A stretch of 64,000 nucleotides of DNA from Acidaminococcus fermentans DSM 20731 (lineage in GTDB: Bacteria; Bacillota; Negativicutes; Acidaminococcales; Acidaminococcaceae): contig NC_013740.1 in the NCBI RefSeq assembly GCF_000025305.1, positions 1,984,001-2,048,000 of the forward strand, given 5' to 3'. Made by a program: the position numbers and the translations under genes. The notes below the pieces were generated by a model that made no database searches, was not told where the DNA came from, and was given only the letters and a program-made list of their open reading frames with translations. This document shows positions 53,430 through 61,787 of the stretch, in pieces. How positions within the stretch are numbered: the stretch's first letter is position 1; every line of letters starts with the position of its first letter.

Positions 53430-54953
53430 TTATTCCTTTTCCATGGTGCCGTTTTTCAGCATTCTTTCATGGAAGGAGAAGGCTTCGGACAGGATGTGGG
53501 GAGTCTGGCTGTTGTGGCAGGCAGCGCAGGCCCGATCGAAATAATCTTTCAGGATGGGCTGGTATCTGGGGCTGGCGATCTGGTCGATGATGATCGGAGC
53601 TCTTTCTTTGGGAGACAGGCCTCTCAGGTCAGCCACGCCCCGTTCGGAAACGATTACATCCACATCGTGTTCGCAGTTGTCGATATGGGAGCAGAAGGGA
53701 ACCACAGAGCTGATCTTCCCGTCTTTCCGTTCGGATTCCGCAAAGAAGATGGACAGATAGCCGTTCCGGGCAAAGTCCCCGCTGCCGCCGATGCCGTTCA
53801 TCAGGTTGGTGCCGTTGATGTGGGAGGAGTTCACGTTGCCGTACAGGTCCACTTCAATGGCCGTGTTCATGGCAATGACACCCAGGCGCCGGACCACTTC
53901 CGGGTTGTTGGAGATTTCCTGGGGCCGGAGGATCAGATGGGATTTGTATTTGTCCAGGTTGCTGTAGAATCTCTTCTGGACTTCCGCAGACATGGTCAGG
54001 GAGGCCCCGGAGGCCACCCGCAGTTTCCCTGCGTCGATCAGGTCGAACATGCCGTCTTGGATGACTTCCGTATATACGGTCAGGTCTTCGAAATCAGAAT
54101 GGACCAGACCGTTGATCACCGCGTTGGCCACGGACCCTACCCCGGACTGGAGGGGCAGCAGGTTCTTGGGCAGCCGGCCGGCTTTCACTTCATTTTTCAG
54201 GAATTCCACCAGGTTCCCGCCCATGGCCCGGGCATCATCGGTGATGGCCGCCAGTTTGCTGGGGGTATCCGGGATGTCGCAGGGAACGATGGCTGCCACC
54301 TTGTCCAGGTCGCAGGGGATGTAGGGAGTGCCGATCCGGTCTTCCGGCCGTTCGATGGGGATGATCTTCCGGTTGGGAGGATCCAGGGGCACATAGCAGT
54401 CATGCATCCCTTCCAGGCCCAGAGGCTGGGTCACGTTCACTTCCACGATGACTTTTTTGGCGCTCTGGACATAGCCGCAGCTGCCGCCCAGGCTGGTGGT
54501 GGGGATGATGCCGATCTTGCCCTTGCCCAGATCCTTGATGGAGCAGGCTTCGATGATGGCCACATCCACGTCCCGGTGATCCGGCAGGAAGCCGAACCGG
54601 GCCATCTGGTTGAAGGTGCTGATATGGGTGTCCAGATACCGGATCTGGCCGTTGTTGATGGCATTCCGGCAGTGCTTGTCCGTCTGATAGGGCATCCGGT
54701 TGCCCACAATTCCGGCTTCCACCATGGCTGTATCGATTTCAGGTCCAGGAAGCACGGTCCAGACATTGACCTTAAAGGGATGTTCTTTCCCTCTGGCTGC
54801 CAGAGCCAGGGGTACTGCCTTGGGATACCCGGAAGGGGTGAATCCGCTCATGCCCAGGTTCATACCGTCTTGAATCATTTCTGCCGCTTTTTCAGCTGTG
54901 GTGATCTTGCTGAGTGCTGCGGCGCAATGGACGCGATCCGTAATATCGATCAT
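53430..54953 (-). CDS. Succinyl-CoA/acetyl-CoA:carboxylate CoA-transferase (Cat1/ScpC type)
   Basis: 507 residues of the acetyl-CoA hydrolase/transferase family, long form. Glu296 in VYTEVIQDGMFDL is the catalytic glutamate and GSGGSGDF-like GIGGSGDFARN binds CoA. It probably exchanges CoA between acetate, succinate, propionate or butyrate during fermentation. Unlike the shorter homologue at 25759-27093, its active site is intact. It has its own promoter. Confidence 0.92.
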   Translation of the reverse strand: MIDITDRVHCAAALSKITTAEKAAEMIQDGMNLGMSGFTPSGYPKAVPLALAARGKEHPFKVNVWTVLPGPEIDTAMVEAGIVGNRMPYQTDKHCRNAINNGQIRYLDTHISTFNQMARFGFLPDHRDVDVAIIEACSIKDLGKGKIGIIPTTSLGGSCGYVQSAKKVIVEVNVTQPLGLEGMHDCYVPLDPPNRKIIPIERPEDRIGTPYIPCDLDKVAAIVPCDIPDTPSKLAAITDDARAMGGNLVEFLKNEVKAGRLPKNLLPLQSGVGSVANAVINGLVHSDFEDLTVYTEVIQDGMFDLIDAGKLRVASGASLTMSAEVQKRFYSNLDKYKSHLILRPQEISNNPEVVRRLGVIAMNTAIEVDLYGNVNSSHINGTNLMNGIGGSGDFARNGYLSIFFAESERKDGKISSVVPFCSHIDNCEHDVDVIVSERGVADLRGLSPKERAPIIIDQIASPRYQPILKDYFDRACAACHNSQTPHILSEAFSFHERMLKNGTMEKE

Positions 54954-54993
54954 TTGCTTTTCCTCCTGTTTGCCTGATAGGCTCTCTCGTCTG

Positions 54994-55062
54994 GATTCTA
55001 TCTGAATATTTAAAAATAGAATCTACGTCATAAATAATAACAATATTTCAGCCAACTTGCAA
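54994..55062 (-). promoter_or_regulatory. Promoter and palindrome ahead of the CoA-transferase
   Basis: Minus-strand -35 TTGCAA (55057-55062) and -10 TATTAT (55034-55039) with 17-base spacing. Downstream, GATTCTAT (54994-55001) and ATAGAATC (55016-55023) are a perfect inverted repeat in the leader, a candidate operator. Confidence 0.7.
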
Positions 55063-55129
55063 GAAAAAAGACCGGACAGCGCGAGAATTTTCAATGTACA
55101 GTTGCTATTTTTCTGTCATTTCTCAAGTC

Positions 55130-56431
55130 CTATCTGTCTTTTTCTCCTGTTTCCTGTTTCTTTTGCAGGAAGATACACCCCTCTTTCTTTCCGTAGCCCC
55201 GTACCACGTCTTCCGCAAAGGCATGGCAGGTGGGGGCCCCGCAGGCGCCGCAGTCCAGCTGGGGGAATTCCTTTTCCAGTTCCTTCAGCCGGGCCATCTT
55301 TTCCAGGGCTTCTCCGAAATCCCGGGCAAGGGGCGGGTGGGGCCGGGGTTCCAGGGGCTTGATGTAGCGCCAGGAATCCGGGAAATCCTCGATGATCCGG
55401 CGGCGCTGCATGGCACTTTTCCGGTCCCCATCCTCCCGGCTCCGGCGCCGTTCCACCCGTACCCGCAGGTTCTTGGCCGCCACGTACTTGTTCACCGCCA
55501 CACAGGGACCGCCGATGCAGCCGCCGGCACAGCTGTAGCAGCAGGCATAGCGCACATCGTTCAGTTTGGCCATGCTGATCTGTTCCAGCAGCTCATCCAC
55601 TTCCTCCGGCCCCTGGGCCGCCAGGGCATTGGTGACGCCGGTGGACTCCAGCTCTCCCTGCCAGCTGCCCCAGCTCAGGCTGTAGGAAGACCCCAGGGTG
55701 GCCTCCGGCACTTCATACCGGGTTTCCTGCACATGCTTGATGGCCTGGGTCAAAGGACCGTAGATGGAGGCGATGGTAAAGGACCCGGTCACCGCCGTAT
55801 GGGCCACATCCACGGACTGGTGGATATTGGTGCCCTTGGCGGGACAGGGGGAAATGAACCAGATGCCCACCTGTTCCGGGGCCAGCTGAAGCCGTTTCGT
55901 GGTTTCCCGCCGGGTGTAGATGGCCGCCGCTTCCGCCGGGGCCAGGATGGGCAGCACCTGCTTCACCAGTTCCGGGTACTTGGTCTGGATCAGCCGGAGC
56001 ACCGCCGGGCAGGCGGAGGAAATCAGCGGGAATGGCCCCTTGTAATGGGCGATGTACCGTTCCATCTCGTCACTGATGTAATCCCCGGCCAGGGCCACAT
56101 CGAACACCGTGTCGAATCCCAGTTCCCGGAGTCCCTCCCAGATCACGGAAGCAGCGATGTTCCCGTCGAACTGGGCATAAAAGGAAGGAGTGGCCAGGGC
56201 AATGTTCACTTTGTACTTCTTCAGTTCCGTCAGTGGATCCGCCCAGCCTTCCATGGCCCGGGTGGGACAGCAGCGGATGCATTCCCCGCAGTCGATGCAC
56301 CGGTCGGACAGGATCACCGCCTTCCCGTTCCGCACCCGGATGGCCTGGACCAGACAATCCTTCACGCAGATCAGGCAGCCGGTACAGTGCCGGGTATTGA
56401 CTCTGACAGAATTGAGATAGGCTTCACTCAC
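55130..56431 (-). CDS. Sensory-type [FeFe]-hydrogenase (HydS-like)
   Basis: 433 residues. Two N-terminal 4Fe-4S motifs (cysteines 16, 19, 22, 26 and 45, 48, 51, 54) precede the H-cluster domain: SSACP (Cys141), SPCPAK (Cys196) and CAGGCIGGPC (Cys301, Cys305). The usual proton-relay cysteine before Cys141 is Ala140, as in the sensory enzyme of Thermotoga. A C-terminal CGACGAPTC four-cysteine domain follows. It is probably a slow H2 or redox sensor rather than a bulk hydrogenase. It ends a four-gene unit. Confidence 0.88.
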   Translation of the reverse strand: MSEAYLNSVRVNTRHCTGCLICVKDCLVQAIRVRNGKAVILSDRCIDCGECIRCCPTRAMEGWADPLTELKKYKVNIALATPSFYAQFDGNIAASVIWEGLRELGFDTVFDVALAGDYISDEMERYIAHYKGPFPLISSACPAVLRLIQTKYPELVKQVLPILAPAEAAAIYTRRETTKRLQLAPEQVGIWFISPCPAKGTNIHQSVDVAHTAVTGSFTIASIYGPLTQAIKHVQETRYEVPEATLGSSYSLSWGSWQGELESTGVTNALAAQGPEEVDELLEQISMAKLNDVRYACCYSCAGGCIGGPCVAVNKYVAAKNLRVRVERRRSREDGDRKSAMQRRRIIEDFPDSWRYIKPLEPRPHPPLARDFGEALEKMARLKELEKEFPQLDCGACGAPTCHAFAEDVVRGYGKKEGCIFLQKKQETGEKDR

Positions 56432-56460
56432 CGGTTCTCACCTGCTTTTCCCTCTCTGTC

Positions 56461-56877
56461 TCAGTGGGCCAGCCGGAACACCAGGGTCACAGTGGTGCCC
56501 TTTCCCACCTGGGTATCGATTTTCATGTCATCGGACACTTTCTTCATGTTGGGCAGCCCCATGCCGGCGCCGAACCCCATGGCCCGGATCCTGGCAGAAG
56601 CGGTGGACCACCCTTCCTGCATGGCTTTTTCCACATCCGGGATGCCGGGTCCATGGTCCTCTATGGAAATGGTGACCTTCTCCGGATCCAGCCGGGCCCG
56701 GATGGTGCCCCCGCCCCCATGGATCAGGCAGTTCATTTCCCCTTCATAAGTACCGATGGCAATCCGCCGGATCAGTTCCGGGGCCAGGCCCAGCTGCTTC
56801 AGCAGCCCCTTCAGAGAGGTGGATGCCGCCCCGGCCCGTTCGAAGTCATCCGGAATGACCGTATAGACCTCTTCCAT
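56461..56877 (-). CDS. Anti-sigma-factor-like histidine kinase ATPase
   Basis: 138 residues forming one HATPase domain: N box near EGEMNCLIHG, G1 box DHGPGIPD and G2 box GFGAGMGLPNM. Such small ATPases phosphorylate anti-sigma antagonists or act as single-domain kinases. It lies six bases after the DRTGG gene and 29 before the hydrogenase gene, a common grouping in clostridia. Its partner is unknown. Confidence 0.88.
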   Translation of the reverse strand: MEEVYTVIPDDFERAGAASTSLKGLLKQLGLAPELIRRIAIGTYEGEMNCLIHGGGGTIRARLDPEKVTISIEDHGPGIPDVEKAMQEGWSTASARIRAMGFGAGMGLPNMKKVSDDMKIDTQVGKGTTVTLVFRLAH

Positions 56878-56883
56878 ACCGGC

Positions 56884-57246
56884 CTACTTCCGGTCCTTGT
56901 GGGAACAGCCCCGGATCCCCAGTCCATAAAGCCGGCCACAGGCTTCGAACATGGTATACCTTGTGTAGAGCACCGGGATTCCCTTGTCCCGGGCCGCCAG
57001 CAGCACTTCCTGTTCCGGATGCTTGTCCCGGACAAAGATCAGGGCTGCCGCGTCGCTCACATCGGCAGTACGCACCACCTGGATGTTCAGGAGCCCGGTA
57101 AGCAGGACGAAATCCTCCTTAGCATAGGCCAGCACATCACTCATCATGTCACTGCCGCAGGCCTGGTTCACGGTCCGTCCCAGGGATTCCTGTCCGGAAA
57201 CCACCTGGGCTTCCAGAACTTCCGCCACTTTTTTCAATGTTACCAT
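56884..57246 (-). CDS. DRTGG-domain protein
   Basis: 120 residues from the ATG at 57246 behind AAGGAGG. The fold begins TLKKVAEVLEAQVVSGQESLG and includes GSDMMSDVLAYA, typical of the DRTGG domain that accompanies sensory [FeFe]-hydrogenases. It may bind a small ligand; function unknown. Confidence 0.82.
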   Translation of the reverse strand: MVTLKKVAEVLEAQVVSGQESLGRTVNQACGSDMMSDVLAYAKEDFVLLTGLLNIQVVRTADVSDAAALIFVRDKHPEQEVLLAARDKGIPVLYTRYTMFEACGRLYGLGIRGCSHKDRK

Positions 57247-57266
57247 TCTGCATTCCTCCTTCATCT

Positions 57267-60200
57267 TCAAAACAACGCTTCCATCTGTTTCCGTTCCCAG
57301 GTATCCCGGTAAGGATCCAGCACCTGGAGGGCCCGGGTGGCATAGGCGCCCACCGTCCCCTCATAATGCCCGGCGATCCCGCTTTCCGGATAATCCTTCT
57401 TCAGGAGGGCGATGGCCATGTACACATAGCCCGCCTCCCGGGGATTGTTCATGTTCCCCAGCTTGTGGAGGGCATCATCCAGGAAACGGACGGCCTCCTT
57501 CTCCTTTCCTTCCCGCATGGACAGCAGGGCCAGATAGGATTCCACAATGGGATGGCGCCAATAGAACACATACCGGGGAAACAGCTCATAGGCCTGGAGA
57601 AAATACTTCCTGGCCCGGGCGAACTGACCCATATTGTAGCAGGTGACCCCCGCATTGCAGGAAAAGACCACCCAGGAGCTGTAGGCTTCCTGATTTTTTG
57701 CATACTCCAGGGCTTTGTCGTAATAGTCCAATGCCTCCTGGAATTTCCCTTCTCCCCGGCGGATCTCCCCCAGGTAATTGTAGGCTCCGGCAATGTTCAG
57801 GGCATACCGGCGCTGGACATTCTGGGTCACCATGAAGGTGGAAATGGATTCCCTCAGCAGCCGTTCCGCTTCCGGGAAATTCCCCTGCATGATCATGTTG
57901 AGACCCTTGAGCCGGAGCAGGATGCCCATTTCCTTGTGGTAATTGCACTCGTCCGCCAGGTTCAGGGCCACTTCCAGATAGTTCTTCATTTCTTCCGTGT
58001 TGCCGATCTGGATGTCGTAATAGATCATCTGCTTGTAGCCCATAAGCATGTAGTCCCGGTTGTGGACTTCCGCCGCCTGTTCGATCAGGCTCAGGATGTT
58101 CCGGACGCCCTTTTCGTATTCCCCCACCCGGATGTAGTGCCGGCCCATCAGATGGAGATAGTTCATCTCCAGGTCCCGGACTTCCGGGGTTTCCCCGCAG
58201 GTCCGCCGGATGGTGTGCATCATCTCGTCCACTTCCGCCAGGAACTGCCCCAGGTTGGATTCGATGTACCGGCTCCGGTCCTCATCCGGCACGATGTCCG
58301 CACTGCTGAGCACCGGGAACAGCTCGTTGCTGAAATTCAGGTAATACATGAGGATCTTCAGCTTGTACCGGCCCATGTTCACCAGTTCCCCGGCCTCCTG
58401 GTAGTGGTATTCCAGGTGATGGTACAGCCGGATGTCCTGAGGAGAATGGGTCAGCCGCTTTTCCCAGAGCCCGGCAATGTAGCTGTGGAGGATTTTCTGC
58501 TTTTCCTGGGAAATCTGCTGGTGGATGTATTCCTTCAGCTTCTGCTGGACGATTTCATAGATCACCTCCGGCTGCTGGGGCACCGGCCGGATGAAGTTGT
58601 TCTTCCGGAGCACCTCCAGGTTTTCCAGGGCCTGGAGACTGTTCATATGCATGTATTCCGAGATCATGGCCAGGGGCGCCCCGTCATAGAACAGGGAAAT
58701 GAAATCCAGGATCTTCTGCTGGTCGTCAGTCAGGGCGAAACAGTTGGATTTGAAGATGTTCCGCATGTTTTCCGTCAGATTGTCCAGACTGCCGGTGGTC
58801 TGGAGAGCCTTCAGGCATTCCCGGAGCAGGAACAGGTTCCCTTCCGATTCTTCCAGCAGCCGGTCCACCAGGTGCTCGTCCACGGTCACTGGCAGATCCA
58901 GATCCTGGGCAAAGAGCCGGATGGTTTCCCGGTCCAGAGGTGCCAGATCCAGCAGCCGGAGCTTGTGGTACATGGCCAGGGAAGTTTCGAACTTCTGGTA
59001 ATTTTTTTCCTGGAAAGGCTGGGCCGTCAGCAGGAACAGGAACCGGGAGGATTTCTGGTGGAGGATCAGGCTGCTGAGCAGGGACAGGCTCAGGGGGTCC
59101 ATCCACTGGATGTCCTCAAAGATGAACAGCAGCTTTCGTTTCTCTGACACGGTTTCCATGGCCGTGTACAGGGTGTGGAAAATGGCGTCGAACTTGAGCA
59201 GATCCTTGATCTCCGCCAGGCCCGCTTCCCGGTCCCCGCTCATGTCCATCTGGGGAAACAGTTCAAACAGCCGTCCGGGATCCATATTGGGCACAGAGAT
59301 CTTTTCCCGGCGGATCAGGTTCCCCAGCCCTTCCACGATCCCGGTCCAGGGCCGGAGCAGGATGTTCTGTTCCGGCTTGAAACAGTTGGTCTGGATCACC
59401 GCCACTTCCGGAGGCAGTTCCTCCACCAGGGCATCCTTCAGGATGGTCTTGCCGCTGCCCGCTTCCCCCCGGATCAGCAGGGTCTGGCTGCCGGACCCTG
59501 GAGGAACCCTTCCATATGCCGGTTCACCTGCTGAAGTTCCTTTTCCCGGCCGGTCAGGGTTTCCGGCTGCCGGAGGCGGATTCCCTGCTCCTGTTTCTCC
59601 AGCTTCTCCTGATGGAGGGTCCGTTTCATCAATTCTTCGATTTCCGGCGGTACATTGCTCTGGAGTTCTTCCCGAAACAGCTTCTTCATTTCTTCGTACA
59701 GGTCCACCGCCTGTTTCATGTTCCCCTGTTCGCAGTAGGTCCGGAGCAGCAGGGTATAGATGGATTCATCATAGGGATCATGGGCGATGAGCATCCGCCC
59801 GTACCGGGTTACCTTGGCCTGGTTCCGGACCGCCACCGCCTCCTTCAGTTTCTGGAGCAGGGCATCCATGTAAAGGGCTTCCAGCCGGTCCCGTTCCGTC
59901 AGATACCAGCTTTCGTATTCCGCCGCGTCCTTGATGAAGAATCCCTGGAGGAAGGCCCCCTGGTACAGATCCAGATTCCGTCCCGGATCCTCCTCAAAAG
60001 CCCGGGCATCCACCTCCGTCCGGATGGCCGGATTCACCTTGATGATGGCTTTCCGGGGAGAGATGAACACATCCGGCCCCAGGATCTTCTTGGTTTCGTA
60101 AATGGCATTCCGGAGATTCTTCCGGGCAATGGCATCGGGCTTGTCCGCCCACAGTACCCCGCTCAGTTCATCCCGCATCACTGTGCCTTTGACCAGCAGG

Positions 60201-60304
60201 TAGTACACCAGGGCATTGACTTTATTATAGGGAAAGAAGATTTCCTTTCCGTCCTTCTTGATAACCGGAGCGCCCAACAGCCGCGCTTGGATCAGACTCG
60301 TCAT
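57267..60304 (-). pseudogene. BTAD/AAA-type transcriptional regulator split by a frameshift
   Basis: Two frames join at about 59493-59500. The upstream part (59474-60304) has a winged-helix DNA-binding domain and a BTAD helical domain, and stops early after GFLQGPAARPC. The downstream frame continues with SGSQTLLIRGEAGSGKT, a Walker A loop, then a large ATPase domain and a TPR-like C-terminal half to 57267. Adding one base restores a single protein of about 1012 residues. The ATG at 60304 follows GAGGTG. It heads the hydrogenase unit and probably controls it. This is either a real mutation or a sequencing error. Confidence 0.8.
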
Positions 60305-60412
60305 GTCTCCACACCTCAACCTTGAAAATTTATGATTCGTTTATCAACTCCTGAAAGGACCCCTCAAATTGTCGCATAATTAATCAGCTCTATTATAGTA
60401 TAAATTTCCGGT

Positions 60413-60458
60413 AAAAAAAAGCCGGGGACTGCTGCTTCTGCCACAGTCCCCGTTTTTT
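60413..60458 (-). terminator. Terminator of hutI
   Basis: CGGGGACTG and CAGTCCCCG pair on the minus strand, followed by eight T residues. Confidence 0.92.
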
Positions 60459-60461
60459 CCC

Positions 60462-61703
60462 TTACCGGACCACAACTTTTCCTTTTTTGATGACTGTTTC
60501 CACAATATTGATTCCCGTATGGTAGGGCAGGAATTTGTAGGAAGGATACTGGAGGATCACCAGGTCCGCCTGTTTCCCCGGCTCCAGGGACCCGATCCGG
60601 TCCGCCCGGTCCAGAGCCGCCGCCCCGTTCAGGGTCAGGGCTGTGATGGCTTCTTCCGCGGTCATCTTCATATAGATCACCGCCAGGCCGATCATCAGCG
60701 GCACCGAGAAGGTGAACCCGCTGCCCGGGTTGAAGTCCGTGGCCAGAGCCACGGCACAGCCGGCGTCGATCATTTCCCGTGCCCGGGCGAATGGTTCCTT
60801 CAGACAGAACGCCGTGGTGGGCAGCAGGGTGGATACCACCCCATTGTCCGCCATGGCCCGAATTCCTTCGTCGGAGGCATGGAGCAGATGGTCCGCACTG
60901 GTGGCATGGAGTTCTCCCGCCAGTTCCGCACCGCCCAGGCTGACGATTTCGTCAGCGTGGATCTTCAGCTTGAAGCCCATCTTCCGGGCTTCCGTCAGCA
61001 GGTGACGGCTCTGTTCGATGGAGAATACCCCTTTTTCACAGAACACATCGCAGAATTCCGCCAGGTGTTTTTCCGCCACTTCCGGCATTACATCCTTCAG
61101 CAGGAATTCGATGAAGTCGTCTCCCCGGTCCTTGTATTCCGGCGGTACCGCATGGGCTCCCAGGAAAGTGGAAACCAGTTCGATGGGCTGCTTTTCATTC
61201 AGGTCCCGGACCACTTCCATCTGTTTGATTTCCGTGTCGTGGTCCTGGCCATAGCCGCTTTTGGCTTCTACAGTGGTGACCCCCATGGCCAGCATTTTCT
61301 TCAGGAAGTCCATGCTGTGGTCCACCAGCTCTTCCCGGCTGGCTTCCCGGGTGGCCTTCATGGTATTCAGGATGCCCCCGCCCCGTTCCATGATTTCCAT
61401 ATAGCTCATGCCGCCCATCCGCCAGAGGAATTCATCGGGCCGGTAGCCCCCGAATACCAGATGGGTGTGGGAATCCACAAAACCCGGCAGCACCGCCTTG
61501 CCGGAGGCATCGATCTGTTTGTCCGCCGGTACCAGTTTTTCCCAGTCCGGCTGGTTCCCGATGCTGCGGATCTTTCCGTTTTCAATCAGGATGGACTGGT
61601 TCTCATAGATTTTCAGCTGTTTCATTTCCCGGCCGTGCCGGGCGCTTTTCCCTTCCGGGGTTACGATCTGGGCCGCATTTTTGATCAGCAGTCTGTCAAC
61701 CAT
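60462..61703 (-). CDS. hutI: Imidazolonepropionase
   Basis: 413 residues of the amidohydrolase superfamily. VDSHTHLVFGGYRPDEF near 77 holds the metal-binding HxH and the HutI-specific GGYR; EAKSGYG near 145 and HADEI near 248 complete the site, and ATDFNPGS holds the late Asp. It hydrolyses 4-imidazolone-5-propionate to N-formiminoglutamate, third step of histidine breakdown. GGAGGAA precedes the ATG and hutU is just upstream. Confidence 0.96.
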   Translation of the reverse strand: MVDRLLIKNAAQIVTPEGKSARHGREMKQLKIYENQSILIENGKIRSIGNQPDWEKLVPADKQIDASGKAVLPGFVDSHTHLVFGGYRPDEFLWRMGGMSYMEIMERGGGILNTMKATREASREELVDHSMDFLKKMLAMGVTTVEAKSGYGQDHDTEIKQMEVVRDLNEKQPIELVSTFLGAHAVPPEYKDRGDDFIEFLLKDVMPEVAEKHLAEFCDVFCEKGVFSIEQSRHLLTEARKMGFKLKIHADEIVSLGGAELAGELHATSADHLLHASDEGIRAMADNGVVSTLLPTTAFCLKEPFARAREMIDAGCAVALATDFNPGSGFTFSVPLMIGLAVIYMKMTAEEAITALTLNGAAALDRADRIGSLEPGKQADLVILQYPSYKFLPYHTGINIVETVIKKGKVVVR

Positions 61704-61726
61704 ACTTTCTTCCTCCGTTTCTGCCA

Positions 61727-61761
61727 GAAAAGGGTTGCCGCACGTTTCCGTGCAGCAGCCC
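61727..61761 (-). terminator. Hairpin between hutU and hutI
   Basis: GGGCTGCTGCACG and CGTGCGGCAACCC pair around GAAA on the minus strand and are followed by TTTTCT. It may reduce read-through from hutU into hutI. Confidence 0.6.
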
Positions 61762-61787
61762 TTGGGTTTCCTATGATCCCTGTTCCG

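Noticed and set aside
59474-59600. A stop-separated pair of independent regulator genes (BTAD protein and ATPase) instead of one
   Set aside because: The Walker A sequence lies in the overlap before any good start of the second frame, so a single frameshifted gene explains the data better.
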